Assembly: GCA_030656435.1 (NCBI GenBank)
Contig: JAUSOA010000217.1
Span: forward strand, 1-14,199
Direction of reading: 5' to 3'
Length of the DNA: 14,199 bases
DNA from: Acholeplasmataceae bacterium
Lineage (GTDB): Bacteria; Bacillota_I; Bacilli_A; Acholeplasmatales; Acholeplasmataceae
Shown here piece after piece: positions 1-7,643 of this stretch. How positions within the stretch are numbered: the stretch's first letter is position 1; every line of letters begins with the position of its first letter. The notes below the pieces were generated by a model. It was not told where the DNA came from and searched no databases. It was given only the letters and a program-made list of their open reading frames with translations. A program made the position numbers and the translations under genes.

Positions 1-2308
1 GCTGTTCAACAGCAAATCTTGCCTTTGCATAGTCAAGTGCTGAAGCATCTGCTCTATTTAATATTTGTAGATCTGCAAATGCAGTCTTAAATGTATTATA
101 TTCTGCTGTGCTGAGTGAACCAAAGCCAGCAAATAGTTCAACTTTTTGATCAAGGACCATTTCTGAAATACTAGTCAGTTCAGTAATGGTAGTAAACTTA
201 TAAATGGATTCTACGATTGTTAAAATGTTATTGAACTCTTGACCAAATTTAAAATCGACGACTCCACTATCTGGATCACTCATTAAGGTCTTGGTTACAA
301 CTTCTCTTAATTCTGGATCTTCAATCATGGTTTCGATTAACATTGGACTAGCGATTTCAATGGCTGCATTGACAATAGCGGAATCTTCAAAAATCTTACC
401 AACGATTAATCTGAGTGAACCCATATGATTTATTGCGATATTATCAATGACTGTATAATAGTTTGGATTATCGCCAAGTAGGCTTTCTGCTCCAAGCTTG
501 AGTGCTTCTGTATAAATCTCACCAACATTTAGAATTTCATCTTCCCAGTCAATTTCAGCTAGACGAGTTTGCATTTGTTCAGCTAACTCTGCACTGATTT
601 GACTGCCTGAAACACTGTATAGTCCAAAATCGACACCTAATGGAATCGATTCAATGATGAGTTGGATATCAACAAGCTTAACAAATAAGTTGTTAATCCA
701 TTCTTCATTTTGTGCTGCAACAAATGCCTCTGGATCTGCGCTTGCATTCATCAAAGCAACTAAATCAACATCTCCAAATTCATCAGAAAATATAGCTTCA
801 ATAAAATCAGCTATACGATATATTTCCCCATTATCTCCGGTAAAGAACTTAGGATTATCAATAATGAAACCTAAACGATCCTGTAGGTATCCTTCAACTT
901 CTTCTGGAGCAATCCACTGAATCTGTTCTTTGACTTGATCCATTGTTGTTGCTAGATCAACTGCAGCTGAGATTAGGGATAAAGTTTCCATATTTCCAAG
1001 TGCTCTAAAAATATTAGCTAGTTTTTCTGCTTCTGCAGGGGTAAGCTCAGCTAGTAATTCTGGGTTATTTGCATAAGTCATAAGCTCTGATACAGAACCA
1101 AATTCTAAGGTAGCTTCCACAATTTTATAAATATTGTTAAATTCAACTTTCCAGTCGATATTTACAAATTCATCAATTGCTGCTTTACTCTTGGGTCTAT
1201 CATCAATGCTAACTCCTCCAATAAAATCAGGAAGAAAGTTTTCAACACCATAGCGTGTTGCAAAAGGAATCATGTAACCAAGAAGGCTTGAATTCCCTAT
1301 ATGATTGAATATTTTTTCAACATAGACTAAATCATCTTTTGAAACGTCCTCAATTTTGAAATCTTCATCTAAGAATCCCGATTCAAGGACTGCTTTACCA
1401 ACACCAATAATACTTTCAAGTTCACCAGCCCAGTTAATCTCGGTTTTTTTATCGCCTTCAACAACTGTTGTTGTAAATACCATATCAAATAGATAGCGAT
1501 CGATAGTTTTACCACCAATAACGATTTGATTAGTATATGCAGCTAAACCGTTTGCATTCATTTCGTCTATTTGCGCGAAATAATCCTTGATCATGTCACC
1601 CATGGCTCCATCAAGTCCGGGTATTGCCATTAGGTCTTGATTGTCACTACTTAATGGTTGCGTACCATTTGTTGCTTGAATTGGAAGTACATCACCAAGT
1701 CCTCCGATAAAGCTTGACATAACAAGAATTGGTAATAAGAAAATAAAAGCAACCACAGCGCCACGAACTCCACCCATCATTCCACCAAAAATACGACTAA
1801 AAATATTTTTTCTTAGTCGTTTAGAAGGGGTAAACTTTTGTTTACCGTTGTTATGTGATTCAAATCTTTGTAATTGTCTATCATTTTGTCTTTTTAGTAA
1901 TGCTGGAAGAATAATTCTTTTCCAGATTGGTTTGAATATAATAAGTGTGAAAAAACCTTTAATGATTGGATAAAGGGAAAAGAATCCGATGATTCGAATC
2001 ACTAAATCTATGATTGCAATAATAAAAGGTGTGACAGCTGGATCGAATAGATAGGTAGTCACCTCAGTTGGCAATGTAAAACCTGCCCTAGCAGCAATCA
2101 TTTCAATAACACTTTGGAGGGTTCTCCCTCCTGTAAAAAAGATGTTGATTGACATAAGTGAGACTAGCCAAAGAGTTACGAAGGTCATTACAATACTGAC
2201 GATTGTAAAATACGTTGACTTGCTTGTTCCTCTGAGAAATCCTAATAGAAAGTGTATGGCTACAAAAAATCCTATTACACCCCATTGCATCATTAATAAC
2301 GTTGGCAT
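1..2308 (-). CDS. Large membrane protein with CvpA-like N-terminal domain and repetitive ectodomain (partial, C-terminus beyond the window)
   Basis: The frame is open from the ATG at 2308 to the left edge, giving 769 codons with no stop, so the C-terminus is missing. An AAAGGCGG ribosome site lies about 7 nt upstream of the ATG. Hydrophobic helices sit near residues 7-26, 32-56, 92-125 and 182-202. A strongly basic stretch at 127-172 should be cytoplasmic, which puts residues after 203 outside the cell. The helix pattern and the GFLRG turn after helix 1 resemble the CvpA (colicin V production) membrane family, though this is only a weak similarity judged by eye. From residue 290 onward the protein is acidic and helical, with at least four degenerate copies of a unit that begins W-x-x-E (W293, W386, W588, F686) and carries a later hGN/GS turn. 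The function is unknown. A sensor, scaffold or envelope-assembly role is possible but unsupported. Confidence 0.85.
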   Translation of the reverse strand, partial: MPTLLMMQWGVIGFFVAIHFLLGFLRGTSKSTYFTIVSIVMTFVTLWLVSLMSINIFFTGGRTLQSVIEMIAARAGFTLPTEVTTYLFDPAVTPFIIAIIDLVIRIIGFFSLYPIIKGFFTLIIFKPIWKRIILPALLKRQNDRQLQRFESHNNGKQKFTPSKRLRKNIFSRIFGGMMGGVRGAVVAFIFLLPILVMSSFIGGLGDVLPIQATNGTQPLSSDNQDLMAIPGLDGAMGDMIKDYFAQIDEMNANGLAAYTNQIVIGGKTIDRYLFDMVFTTTVVEGDKKTEINWAGELESIIGVGKAVLESGFLDEDFKIEDVSKDDLVYVEKIFNHIGNSSLLGYMIPFATRYGVENFLPDFIGGVSIDDRPKSKAAIDEFVNIDWKVEFNNIYKIVEATLEFGSVSELMTYANNPELLAELTPAEAEKLANIFRALGNMETLSLISAAVDLATTMDQVKEQIQWIAPEEVEGYLQDRLGFIIDNPKFFTGDNGEIYRIADFIEAIFSDEFGDVDLVALMNASADPEAFVAAQNEEWINNLFVKLVDIQLIIESIPLGVDFGLYSVSGSQISAELAEQMQTRLAEIDWEDEILNVGEIYTEALKLGAESLLGDNPNYYTVIDNIAINHMGSLRLIVGKIFEDSAIVNAAIEIASPMLIETMIEDPELREVVTKTLMSDPDSGVVDFKFGQEFNNILTIVESIYKFTTITELTSISEMVLDQKVELFAGFGSLSTAEYNTFKTAFADLQILNRADASALDYAKARFAVEQ

Positions 2309-2344
2309 ATATATTCCGCCTTTCTCAATCAATTGCTTAAGACT

Positions 2345-2353
2345 ATTTTAACA
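2345..2353 (-). promoter_or_regulatory. Extended -10 promoter for the CvpA-like gene
   Basis: The minus strand reads TGTTAAAAT, a TG-N-TAAAAT extended -10. It would start transcription about 30 nt before the ATG at 2308. No good -35 is visible upstream, where the sequence is the T-tract of the preceding terminator. Confidence 0.4.
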
Positions 2354-2361
2354 AAAAAAAT

Positions 2362-2402
2362 AAAAAAAAGGCCATTATATACAATAAAATATAAATACCT
2401 TT
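2362..2402 (-). terminator. Intrinsic terminator of the dnaE operon
   Basis: On the minus strand, 14-nt arms (AAAGGTATTTATAT / ATATAATGGCCTTT) flank an 8-nt loop. They pair with two internal mismatches and one G-U. The second arm runs into a T-tract, interrupted by one A and followed by eight more T. It lies 26 nt after the stop codon of the cation transporter gene. The stem is A+T-rich, so termination efficiency is uncertain. Confidence 0.6.
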
Positions 2403-2428
2403 ATATTCTTTTTGCATATTTAGCCATT

Positions 2429-3322
2429 TTAAGCGCTTATTGACTTGTGGGGGTTCACATGAACCATGCAATGAATGACATCTGGAAATTCGAATTCTAC
2501 TTTATGGTGCACCGTTTCTGCAATTTTATGTGCAACTTCAAGGGTAATATTTGACTTCACACCTATTTCAACATCGACATAACGCTGTGTCATATGCTTT
2601 CTTACCTTAAGGTCATCAACCTTAAGAACTCCATCAATAGAAAGAATCACTTCGAAAATGGATTTGATTTCCTCTTCTGATGGTGCTTGATCAGTAAGAT
2701 AGGATATTGAATCTTTTAAGATTTGAACTGCAAGTCTTAAAATGAATAATCCTATAATAAACGATGCAATGTAGTCGAAAATAATGAAATTAAACTGTGC
2801 AAGAGTTAATCCTATCAAAGAAAATAGTGTTGCCCAAGCATCTAATAAATGATTTTTTGAGTCTGCTTTGAGTGTTGGACTCTTATATTTTTTACTAATC
2901 CTTAAATAGTACTTGAACAGGATAACTTTTACAACTAAAGATAGAAGTGAAATGATGACGGTAAAGATATGTGGTGCATCCACATTAGGATTATTCATAT
3001 AATTGATGATTGATGTAATCGCGTTGATTCCAATAACAATTGCAGTGACGAAAAATATGATACCGAGTACAAAATAGGCTAAACCTTCATATTTTTCATG
3101 TCCATACGGATGGTCATGGTCTGGTTTTTTAGTAGCGAGCTTTAAAACAGCTAAAATCATAATGCTGATGAAAACATCGGAAAGTGAATTCAGTCCATCA
3201 CTAAATAAAGCTTGTGCATTCCCCCATAGACCGAAAGATATTTTAATTGCAGCAAGAAAAATATTGACTGCTAAGCCAAATGCGACTGCACTTAATATTT
3301 CTTTTCTACTTTCTTTTGTCAT
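2429..3322 (-). CDS. Cation diffusion facilitator (CDF) family metal efflux transporter
   Basis: This 297-residue protein has the full CDF layout: six membrane helices over about residues 10-205 and a cytoplasmic ferredoxin-like C-terminal domain over about 210-290. The family exports divalent metals such as Zn, Fe, Mn, Cd or Co in exchange for protons, usually as a dimer. Visible hallmarks are the helix-2 segment SDGLNSLSD (41-49), the loop DHDHPYGHEK (68-77), the helix-5 segment ADSKNHLLD (153-161), and His-rich C-terminal residues ending HCMVHVNPH. By alignment with FieF, the transport-site pairs read N45xxxD49 and N157xxxD161, instead of the Asp/His-Asp pairs of zinc or iron exporters. 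Substrate is therefore uncertain; Mn or another hard cation is conceivable. It is the last gene of the dnaE operon. Its GAGG ribosome site follows immediately on the previous stop codon, with 9 nt between the genes. Confidence 0.93.
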   Translation of the reverse strand: MTKESRKEILSAVAFGLAVNIFLAAIKISFGLWGNAQALFSDGLNSLSDVFISIMILAVLKLATKKPDHDHPYGHEKYEGLAYFVLGIIFFVTAIVIGINAITSIINYMNNPNVDAPHIFTVIISLLSLVVKVILFKYYLRISKKYKSPTLKADSKNHLLDAWATLFSLIGLTLAQFNFIIFDYIASFIIGLFILRLAVQILKDSISYLTDQAPSEEEIKSIFEVILSIDGVLKVDDLKVRKHMTQRYVDVEIGVKSNITLEVAHKIAETVHHKVEFEFPDVIHCMVHVNPHKSISA

Positions 3323-3331
3323 GTTAGCCTC

Positions 3332-3853
3332 TTAGTTGCGATATTTTTTATATGAATCATCTAAATCAATGATTTCAAACTCAGTTTCAAAGCCATCTAG
3401 AAGATGGTATTCACTAATATGCTCTACAGCATCTGTATTACCTTTAGTGATTTTATCATAGGTTGTACCAATGTGTAGAATCATTTCGATTAGTTTTCTC
3501 ATGTCATAGACATTCTTGATTCTTATTTCTGCATACTCGAGCGTTTCATAATCGTTGTAGAAATATAGGTCTACATATAATTCATCTAAAATTGAATCCT
3601 TATAGAGCATGACATCATAGGAAAGCGTGCTTAAAAACATACGTTCAATTAACGCTTCTGTTTGTAAGAGATCCCTTCCTTCCATTGCTTGATAAATGTT
3701 ATAGCTAACGTTATCTAGCAATTCAGATAATAGAATTGGATCGGATTTAGTTTTAAAAAGAGTTTTCATTACTCGGATCTGTCCACCAAATAGCTTTTGG
3801 TATTCTAAATCGAGCTCTAATTTTTCTTCTTTTGTCCAGTCATCAAATCTCAT
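3332..3853 (-). CDS. Conserved-looking hypothetical acidic protein, 173 residues
   Basis: I do not recognise a family. The product is soluble, acidic and probably mostly alpha-helical, with many Asp, Glu, Tyr and Leu, no membrane segment, no signal peptide, and no Cys cluster or nucleotide-binding loop. It opens MRFDDWTKEEKLELD and closes with an acidic segment before DDSYKKYRN. The gene is real. It has a strong AAGGAG site 6 nt before the ATG that overlaps the upstream TAA stop, it occupies 522 nt of open frame, and it is packed between a hydrolase and a metal transporter with 9-nt gaps on each side. That spacing implies translation coupled to both neighbours. Context alone does not give a function. 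Confidence 0.8.
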   Translation of the reverse strand: MRFDDWTKEEKLELDLEYQKLFGGQIRVMKTLFKTKSDPILLSELLDNVSYNIYQAMEGRDLLQTEALIERMFLSTLSYDVMLYKDSILDELYVDLYFYNDYETLEYAEIRIKNVYDMRKLIEMILHIGTTYDKITKGNTDAVEHISEYHLLDGFETEFEIIDLDDSYKKYRN

Positions 3854-3862
3854 ATTGACTCC

Positions 3863-4585
3863 TTATGAATTGTTTTCTAAAAATGCAATGATTATTTCTA
3901 TGGTGAGTTGCTGTTGATAATCTCTTGTAATTGAAGCTATGCCATCACCCTTTTGTTCTCCGTAGTGACCAAAATATGCGTGATTGCCACCTGATATCCT
4001 ATGGTACTCAGTATTATTTGGTAATAAAGACTTGGTTGCTTCCACTTTTTCAATATCTAATACGAAATCTTGATCTCCATAAATAGATATAACATTGATG
4101 TTTGATTGTGATAAGTCGCTTGAATTAGCCGGATATGAAGCAAGCAGAATCAATCCGTCTATCCAATTTGGATTTTGACTTAAAAAGATTGAAGCAGTTG
4201 CCCCACCTAAGGAATGACCCATGATATACCAAGGTAAATCAGATGGATAGGTCTGATATATATTTTTTGCTGCATTACTATTTAAGATGGCAAGCTTCAG
4301 GGGCATTGATACTAGGAATACACGAATACCTTCGTTTTTTAAACCGTTTAGAAAAACTGCATATGCTTTTTCATCAACAAATCCACCTGGATAGAAAATG
4401 AGATTAGCAATCGCTTCATCTGGTTCAAAGATATATAGGTTATTCGTTTTGCTAATCGACTCCATTACTTCTTTGGCTTCAATTGTAGGCGCATAGGTGA
4501 CAACTTTTACGTAAATGAGTATCCCTGATATCAGTAGAATAAAAACTGAAAGTATAATCAGTAAGATTTTTTTTATGTTTCTCAT
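3863..4585 (-). CDS. Membrane-anchored alpha/beta hydrolase (serine hydrolase fold)
   Basis: This 240-residue protein has one N-terminal membrane helix (about residues 6-27, after the basic start MRNIKK). An alpha/beta hydrolase domain follows, probably on the outer face of the membrane. The nucleophile elbow GHSLGG (123-128) gives Ser125. The acid is probably Asp173 in YGDQD (169-173), and the base is His202 in GGNHAYFG (199-206). An oxyanion-side strand ends in FYPGGF (64-69). These motifs fit the small Abhydrolase_5-like group, whose members include esterases and other serine hydrolases; the substrate cannot be read from sequence. It is the second gene of the dnaE operon, 12 nt after the dnaE stop, with an AAGGA site starting within a few bases of that stop. 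A lipid or envelope ester substrate is a guess from the membrane anchor only. Confidence 0.88.
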   Translation of the reverse strand: MRNIKKILLIILSVFILLISGILIYVKVVTYAPTIEAKEVMESISKTNNLYIFEPDEAIANLIFYPGGFVDEKAYAVFLNGLKNEGIRVFLVSMPLKLAILNSNAAKNIYQTYPSDLPWYIMGHSLGGATASIFLSQNPNWIDGLILLASYPANSSDLSQSNINVISIYGDQDFVLDIEKVEATKSLLPNNTEYHRISGGNHAYFGHYGEQKGDGIASITRDYQQQLTIEIIIAFLENNS

Positions 4586-4597
4586 ATTTTTCCTTAA

Positions 4598-7561
4598 CTA
4601 GTTGATTTTTCTAATTTCATCAACGACATTCGATTTTTTATCCTTGTATACATCTGACTTAATTCTAAATATTTGAACTTCATTATTTAATAGACCCTCA
4701 TATTTCAAATAGGTCTCAGTAAATAGTGTTGCCTCTAATTCAGAAGAACCATCATCTAAAAGGATAAACGCCATTGGCTTTCCTTGTTTGGTTTTAATGC
4801 TTTTAATATTTTTTATGTATGCAAGTGTTAAAATCTCTGATTTGTCATTTAATGCGGATAGGGGCTTCAAATTCATTTTTTGAATAAGCTCTTCATATGC
4901 ATTAATAGGATTATACATCAAATTGAAGCCAAGTGCTTCTTTTTCGTACTGAGCTTTTTCAAAGAATGAATAATCCTCAGTTGTTTTGAGCTTGAAATCT
5001 GTGATGTATTGTTCATATCCTGCATCTTCGATTTGCTTGTGGTAGCTCATGGTTTGATGGTTCAAACCAAATGCATCGAGAGCACCACTATGAATAAGCA
5101 TTTCTAGATTCTTATCGTTGATCTCTTTTTTCATCCGGAGCTTGAAATCCTGATAATCCTTGAATAATCCGTTAGCTGTTCTCTCAGATATTATTTTTTG
5201 TACTGAAAGTCTACCGATGCTTTTAATCGATAATAGTGGCATATAAATAGTTTTGTTTAAGTATATGTATTGATCTGTGCTTATATTAATATCTGGTGGA
5301 AGTATTTTAATTTGATGCTTCTTGAGCTCGTTCAAATAGTCTTTCGTGAGTCCATCATTTCCTGTTACAGAGGATAGTAAAATTGTCATAAAAACAGGAT
5401 AATAATTCGCCTTTATATAAGCCATTTGATAGGCAACTAATGCATATGCCACGCTGTGACTTCTATTGAATCCATAATCAGCAAATTTAACGATATAATC
5501 ATATATTTCTTCAGCAGTTTCTTTCGTATAGTTTTTTTGTTGACACTTCAAAATGAATCTTTTTCGCTCTTCTTCTAATATATTTTTATCTTTTTTAGAG
5601 ATACCTCGTCTTAGCAAATCAGCTTCAGCTAAGCTATACCCAGCGAACTCATTTGCTATTCGCATAATCTGTTCCTGGTATACAATGATGCCATAGGTCT
5701 TCTTCAAAATAGAGGTTAAATTCGGATGCAAATAGTCATATTTTTTTCCATTTCGTCTTTCGATATATTCATCAATATTATCCATAGGTCCTGGTCTAAA
5801 AAGCGCTAAAATGGCGACGATATCCTCAAAATCATTAGGCTTTAATTTCCTAAGTGTTGCACGCATCCCATTGGACTCTAATTGAAAGACTCCACTGGTT
5901 TCAGCGCGGCTTAATAGTTCATATGTCTTTGGATCATCTAGCGGAATATCAACAAGTGAAAAAGGCTCTCCTAAGCGTTTAATCATCTTGATAGCATCAT
6001 CAATAACTGCAAGGTTTCTAATGCCCAGGAAGTCTATTTTGAGTAATCCTAAGGACTCTAAATCAGAGGCTTCTAGCTGACTTTGATAGAAGTCATAAAG
6101 CCCTTTTTGAAGTGGGATATACTGAGTCAAATCTTGCTCAGCTAAAATCATTCCAGCAGGGTGAGTTCCTGTATGTCTAGGTAGTCCTTCGATGGTTTTA
6201 GCAACTCTTAAAAGTCTTGTCATTTCCTCATCGGTTTGGTCAGCTTTTTCATTAATGACACTTTGGATAATGCCTGTAACTCTGCTTGGATCAATCTTCA
6301 TTACACGAGCAATATCTCTAATTGAAGATCGAAGTGCGAATGTACCAAATGTGACAATACTAATGATATGTCTATTTCCATATTTTTCTTTCACATATTG
6401 CAAAACTTCATCGCGCTTGTTGTCTGGGAAGTCCATGTCAATATCGGGCATCGTAATGCGCTCTGGATTTAAAAATCGTTCAAATAATAGGTCGTAAGTG
6501 ATTGGATCAACATCAGTAATTCCTAGACAATAAGCGACTAAAGAACCAGCTGATGAACCACGTCCTGGACCAACTAAAATATCATGGGTTTTTGCGTATT
6601 TAACAAAATCATAAACGATTAAAAAATAGTTGTCAAACCCCATTTTATGAATGACTGAAAGCTCATAGATTAATCTCTTTTGATAGATGGAAACATCTGC
6701 ATTTGGGATTTTTTTTAGTCTTTTCTTTAATCCCATCGTAGATAATGATTTTAGATATTCATAGGGTGTTCCATTTTCAACTGGAAACTTAGGCATTTCA
6801 AATACTGACTTTACCCATTCGAATTTTATACCTTTGATTACGTTCGATAGTGAATCAAATACATATGGATAATCCATAAACATATCCATAAGCTCTTCTT
6901 TATTCAAAAATTGATAATTCGCATCTGGAGCAACTTCATTTTTTTCATCTTCAATTTTGATTAATGCTTCATATACTTCTTTGTCCTCAGATTTCAAATA
7001 AGAGGTTTGATGAATCGGAAGTAATTTGATGTTTGTTTGATTAGATAGCTCTAAAAGTATTGGAGCAACCTTCATTTCTAATTGAAATGTATCGAGTGAA
7101 AGACCTAAATAAAAATCAGTTACTGCCGATTTAAAGACTTCGATATAGTGCTTTGCTGCATTGTAATCTTCATTCATTATCGATATATTAATAACAGAAT
7201 CTGGTCCTGAAGTAACAAAGATCAAGCCCTTTTGATAAGACTTTAGGTCTTCGATTGTGAGCTCTCTATCATTGGATACGAAGGAAAGCTTTAATAAATT
7301 TTGATATCCCTCTTGATTCTTAACGTATACTAAAAACCCAGTTTCCTTTAAATCGATGGTCATCTTTATTTTTAACCCTAAAATGGGTTTTATATTTTTG
7401 TTTTTTGCATAGTTAAAAAGTGATAGCATCCCATGTAGGTTTTTATCAGAGAGTGCAATAAAATCATATCCCCCCTGTTTGGCTTCTTCAACTAAAGAAG
7501 CAAGGGGGATTGCATTATTGAGCATGCTATATGAACTTTGTAAGTATAGAACCCCAAACAC
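4598..7561 (-). CDS. dnaE: DNA polymerase III alpha subunit, DnaE type
   Basis: This is a C-family replicative polymerase of 987 residues from the GTG at 7561, clearly shorter than the roughly 1,100-1,160 residues of B. subtilis or E. coli DnaE. It runs PHP domain (about 1-200), palm with PGRGSSAGSL (332-341) and the aspartates of PDIDMDF (373, 375, 377), third catalytic Asp510 in KIDFLG, conserved GLPRHTGTHPAGM (459-471) and FADYGFNRSHSVAYA (693-707), a helix-hairpin-helix (about 775-800), and a C-terminal OB fold (about 909-970). It ends soon after the OB fold, so an E. coli-type tau-binding tail is absent. No DnaQ-like proofreading exonuclease insertion is seen, which separates it from PolC. 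The PHP metal ligands look lost. A GTG at 7570 in the same frame is the alternative start. The 7561 start is preferred because it has AGGTGA at the right distance and lies downstream of the predicted transcription start. First gene of a four-gene operon. Confidence 0.96.
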   Translation of the reverse strand: MFGVLYLQSSYSMLNNAIPLASLVEEAKQGGYDFIALSDKNLHGMLSLFNYAKNKNIKPILGLKIKMTIDLKETGFLVYVKNQEGYQNLLKLSFVSNDRELTIEDLKSYQKGLIFVTSGPDSVINISIMNEDYNAAKHYIEVFKSAVTDFYLGLSLDTFQLEMKVAPILLELSNQTNIKLLPIHQTSYLKSEDKEVYEALIKIEDEKNEVAPDANYQFLNKEELMDMFMDYPYVFDSLSNVIKGIKFEWVKSVFEMPKFPVENGTPYEYLKSLSTMGLKKRLKKIPNADVSIYQKRLIYELSVIHKMGFDNYFLIVYDFVKYAKTHDILVGPGRGSSAGSLVAYCLGITDVDPITYDLLFERFLNPERITMPDIDMDFPDNKRDEVLQYVKEKYGNRHIISIVTFGTFALRSSIRDIARVMKIDPSRVTGIIQSVINEKADQTDEEMTRLLRVAKTIEGLPRHTGTHPAGMILAEQDLTQYIPLQKGLYDFYQSQLEASDLESLGLLKIDFLGIRNLAVIDDAIKMIKRLGEPFSLVDIPLDDPKTYELLSRAETSGVFQLESNGMRATLRKLKPNDFEDIVAILALFRPGPMDNIDEYIERRNGKKYDYLHPNLTSILKKTYGIIVYQEQIMRIANEFAGYSLAEADLLRRGISKKDKNILEEERKRFILKCQQKNYTKETAEEIYDYIVKFADYGFNRSHSVAYALVAYQMAYIKANYYPVFMTILLSSVTGNDGLTKDYLNELKKHQIKILPPDINISTDQYIYLNKTIYMPLLSIKSIGRLSVQKIISERTANGLFKDYQDFKLRMKKEINDKNLEMLIHSGALDAFGLNHQTMSYHKQIEDAGYEQYITDFKLKTTEDYSFFEKAQYEKEALGFNLMYNPINAYEELIQKMNLKPLSALNDKSEILTLAYIKNIKSIKTKQGKPMAFILLDDGSSELEATLFTETYLKYEGLLNNEVQIFRIKSDVYKDKKSNVVDEIRKIN

Positions 7562-7566
7562 ATCGA

Positions 7567-7572
7567 TCACCT
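7567..7572 (-). promoter_or_regulatory. Ribosome binding site that decides the dnaE start
   Basis: AGGTGA ends 5 nt before the GTG at 7561. The competing upstream GTG (7570-7568) lies inside this Shine-Dalgarno sequence, so the two starts are mutually exclusive. The expected transcript begins at about this element. Confidence 0.55.
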
Positions 7573-7578
7573 AATCCT

Positions 7579-7587
7579 ATTATAGCA
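7579..7587 (-). promoter_or_regulatory. Extended -10 promoter of the dnaE operon
   Basis: The minus strand reads TGCTATAAT, a perfect TG-N-TATAAT extended -10 element. No clear -35 is visible (TAGATG lies at 17-nt spacing), which is acceptable for extended -10 promoters. The predicted start is near 7572, giving a leader of only about 11 nt before the GTG at 7561. The element sits between the flavodoxin terminator and dnaE. Confidence 0.7.
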
Positions 7588-7606
7588 ATTTATACCCTAT
7601 ACATCT

Positions 7607-7634
7607 AAAAAAAAATGCTTGAATCAGCATTTTT
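7607..7634 (-). terminator. Intrinsic terminator after the flavodoxin gene
   Basis: A perfect 9-bp stem (AAAAATGCT / AGCATTTTT) with a 6-nt loop sits at 7611-7634, followed on the minus strand by further T residues. It starts 9 nt after the flavodoxin stop. The stem has A and T at its ends, so it could also act on plus-strand transcripts, but no plus-strand gene is nearby. Confidence 0.8.
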
Positions 7635-7643
7635 CACATTTTT

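Noticed and set aside
654..920. Plus-strand open frame of 88 codons.
   Set aside because: It is antisense to the ectodomain of the large membrane protein, has no ribosome site and gives low-complexity Ser/Ile-rich product; it is a shadow.
2103..2351. Short open frames on both strands near the start of the CvpA-like gene.
   Set aside because: They overlap the N-terminal membrane helices of the real gene in other frames and lack credible translation signals.
2374..2379. Perfect TATAAT on the minus strand as the promoter of the CvpA-like gene.
   Set aside because: It lies in the terminator stem with no matching -35 or TG extension, and a transcript from it would pass through the T-tract. The TGTTAAAAT at 2345-2353 is better placed.
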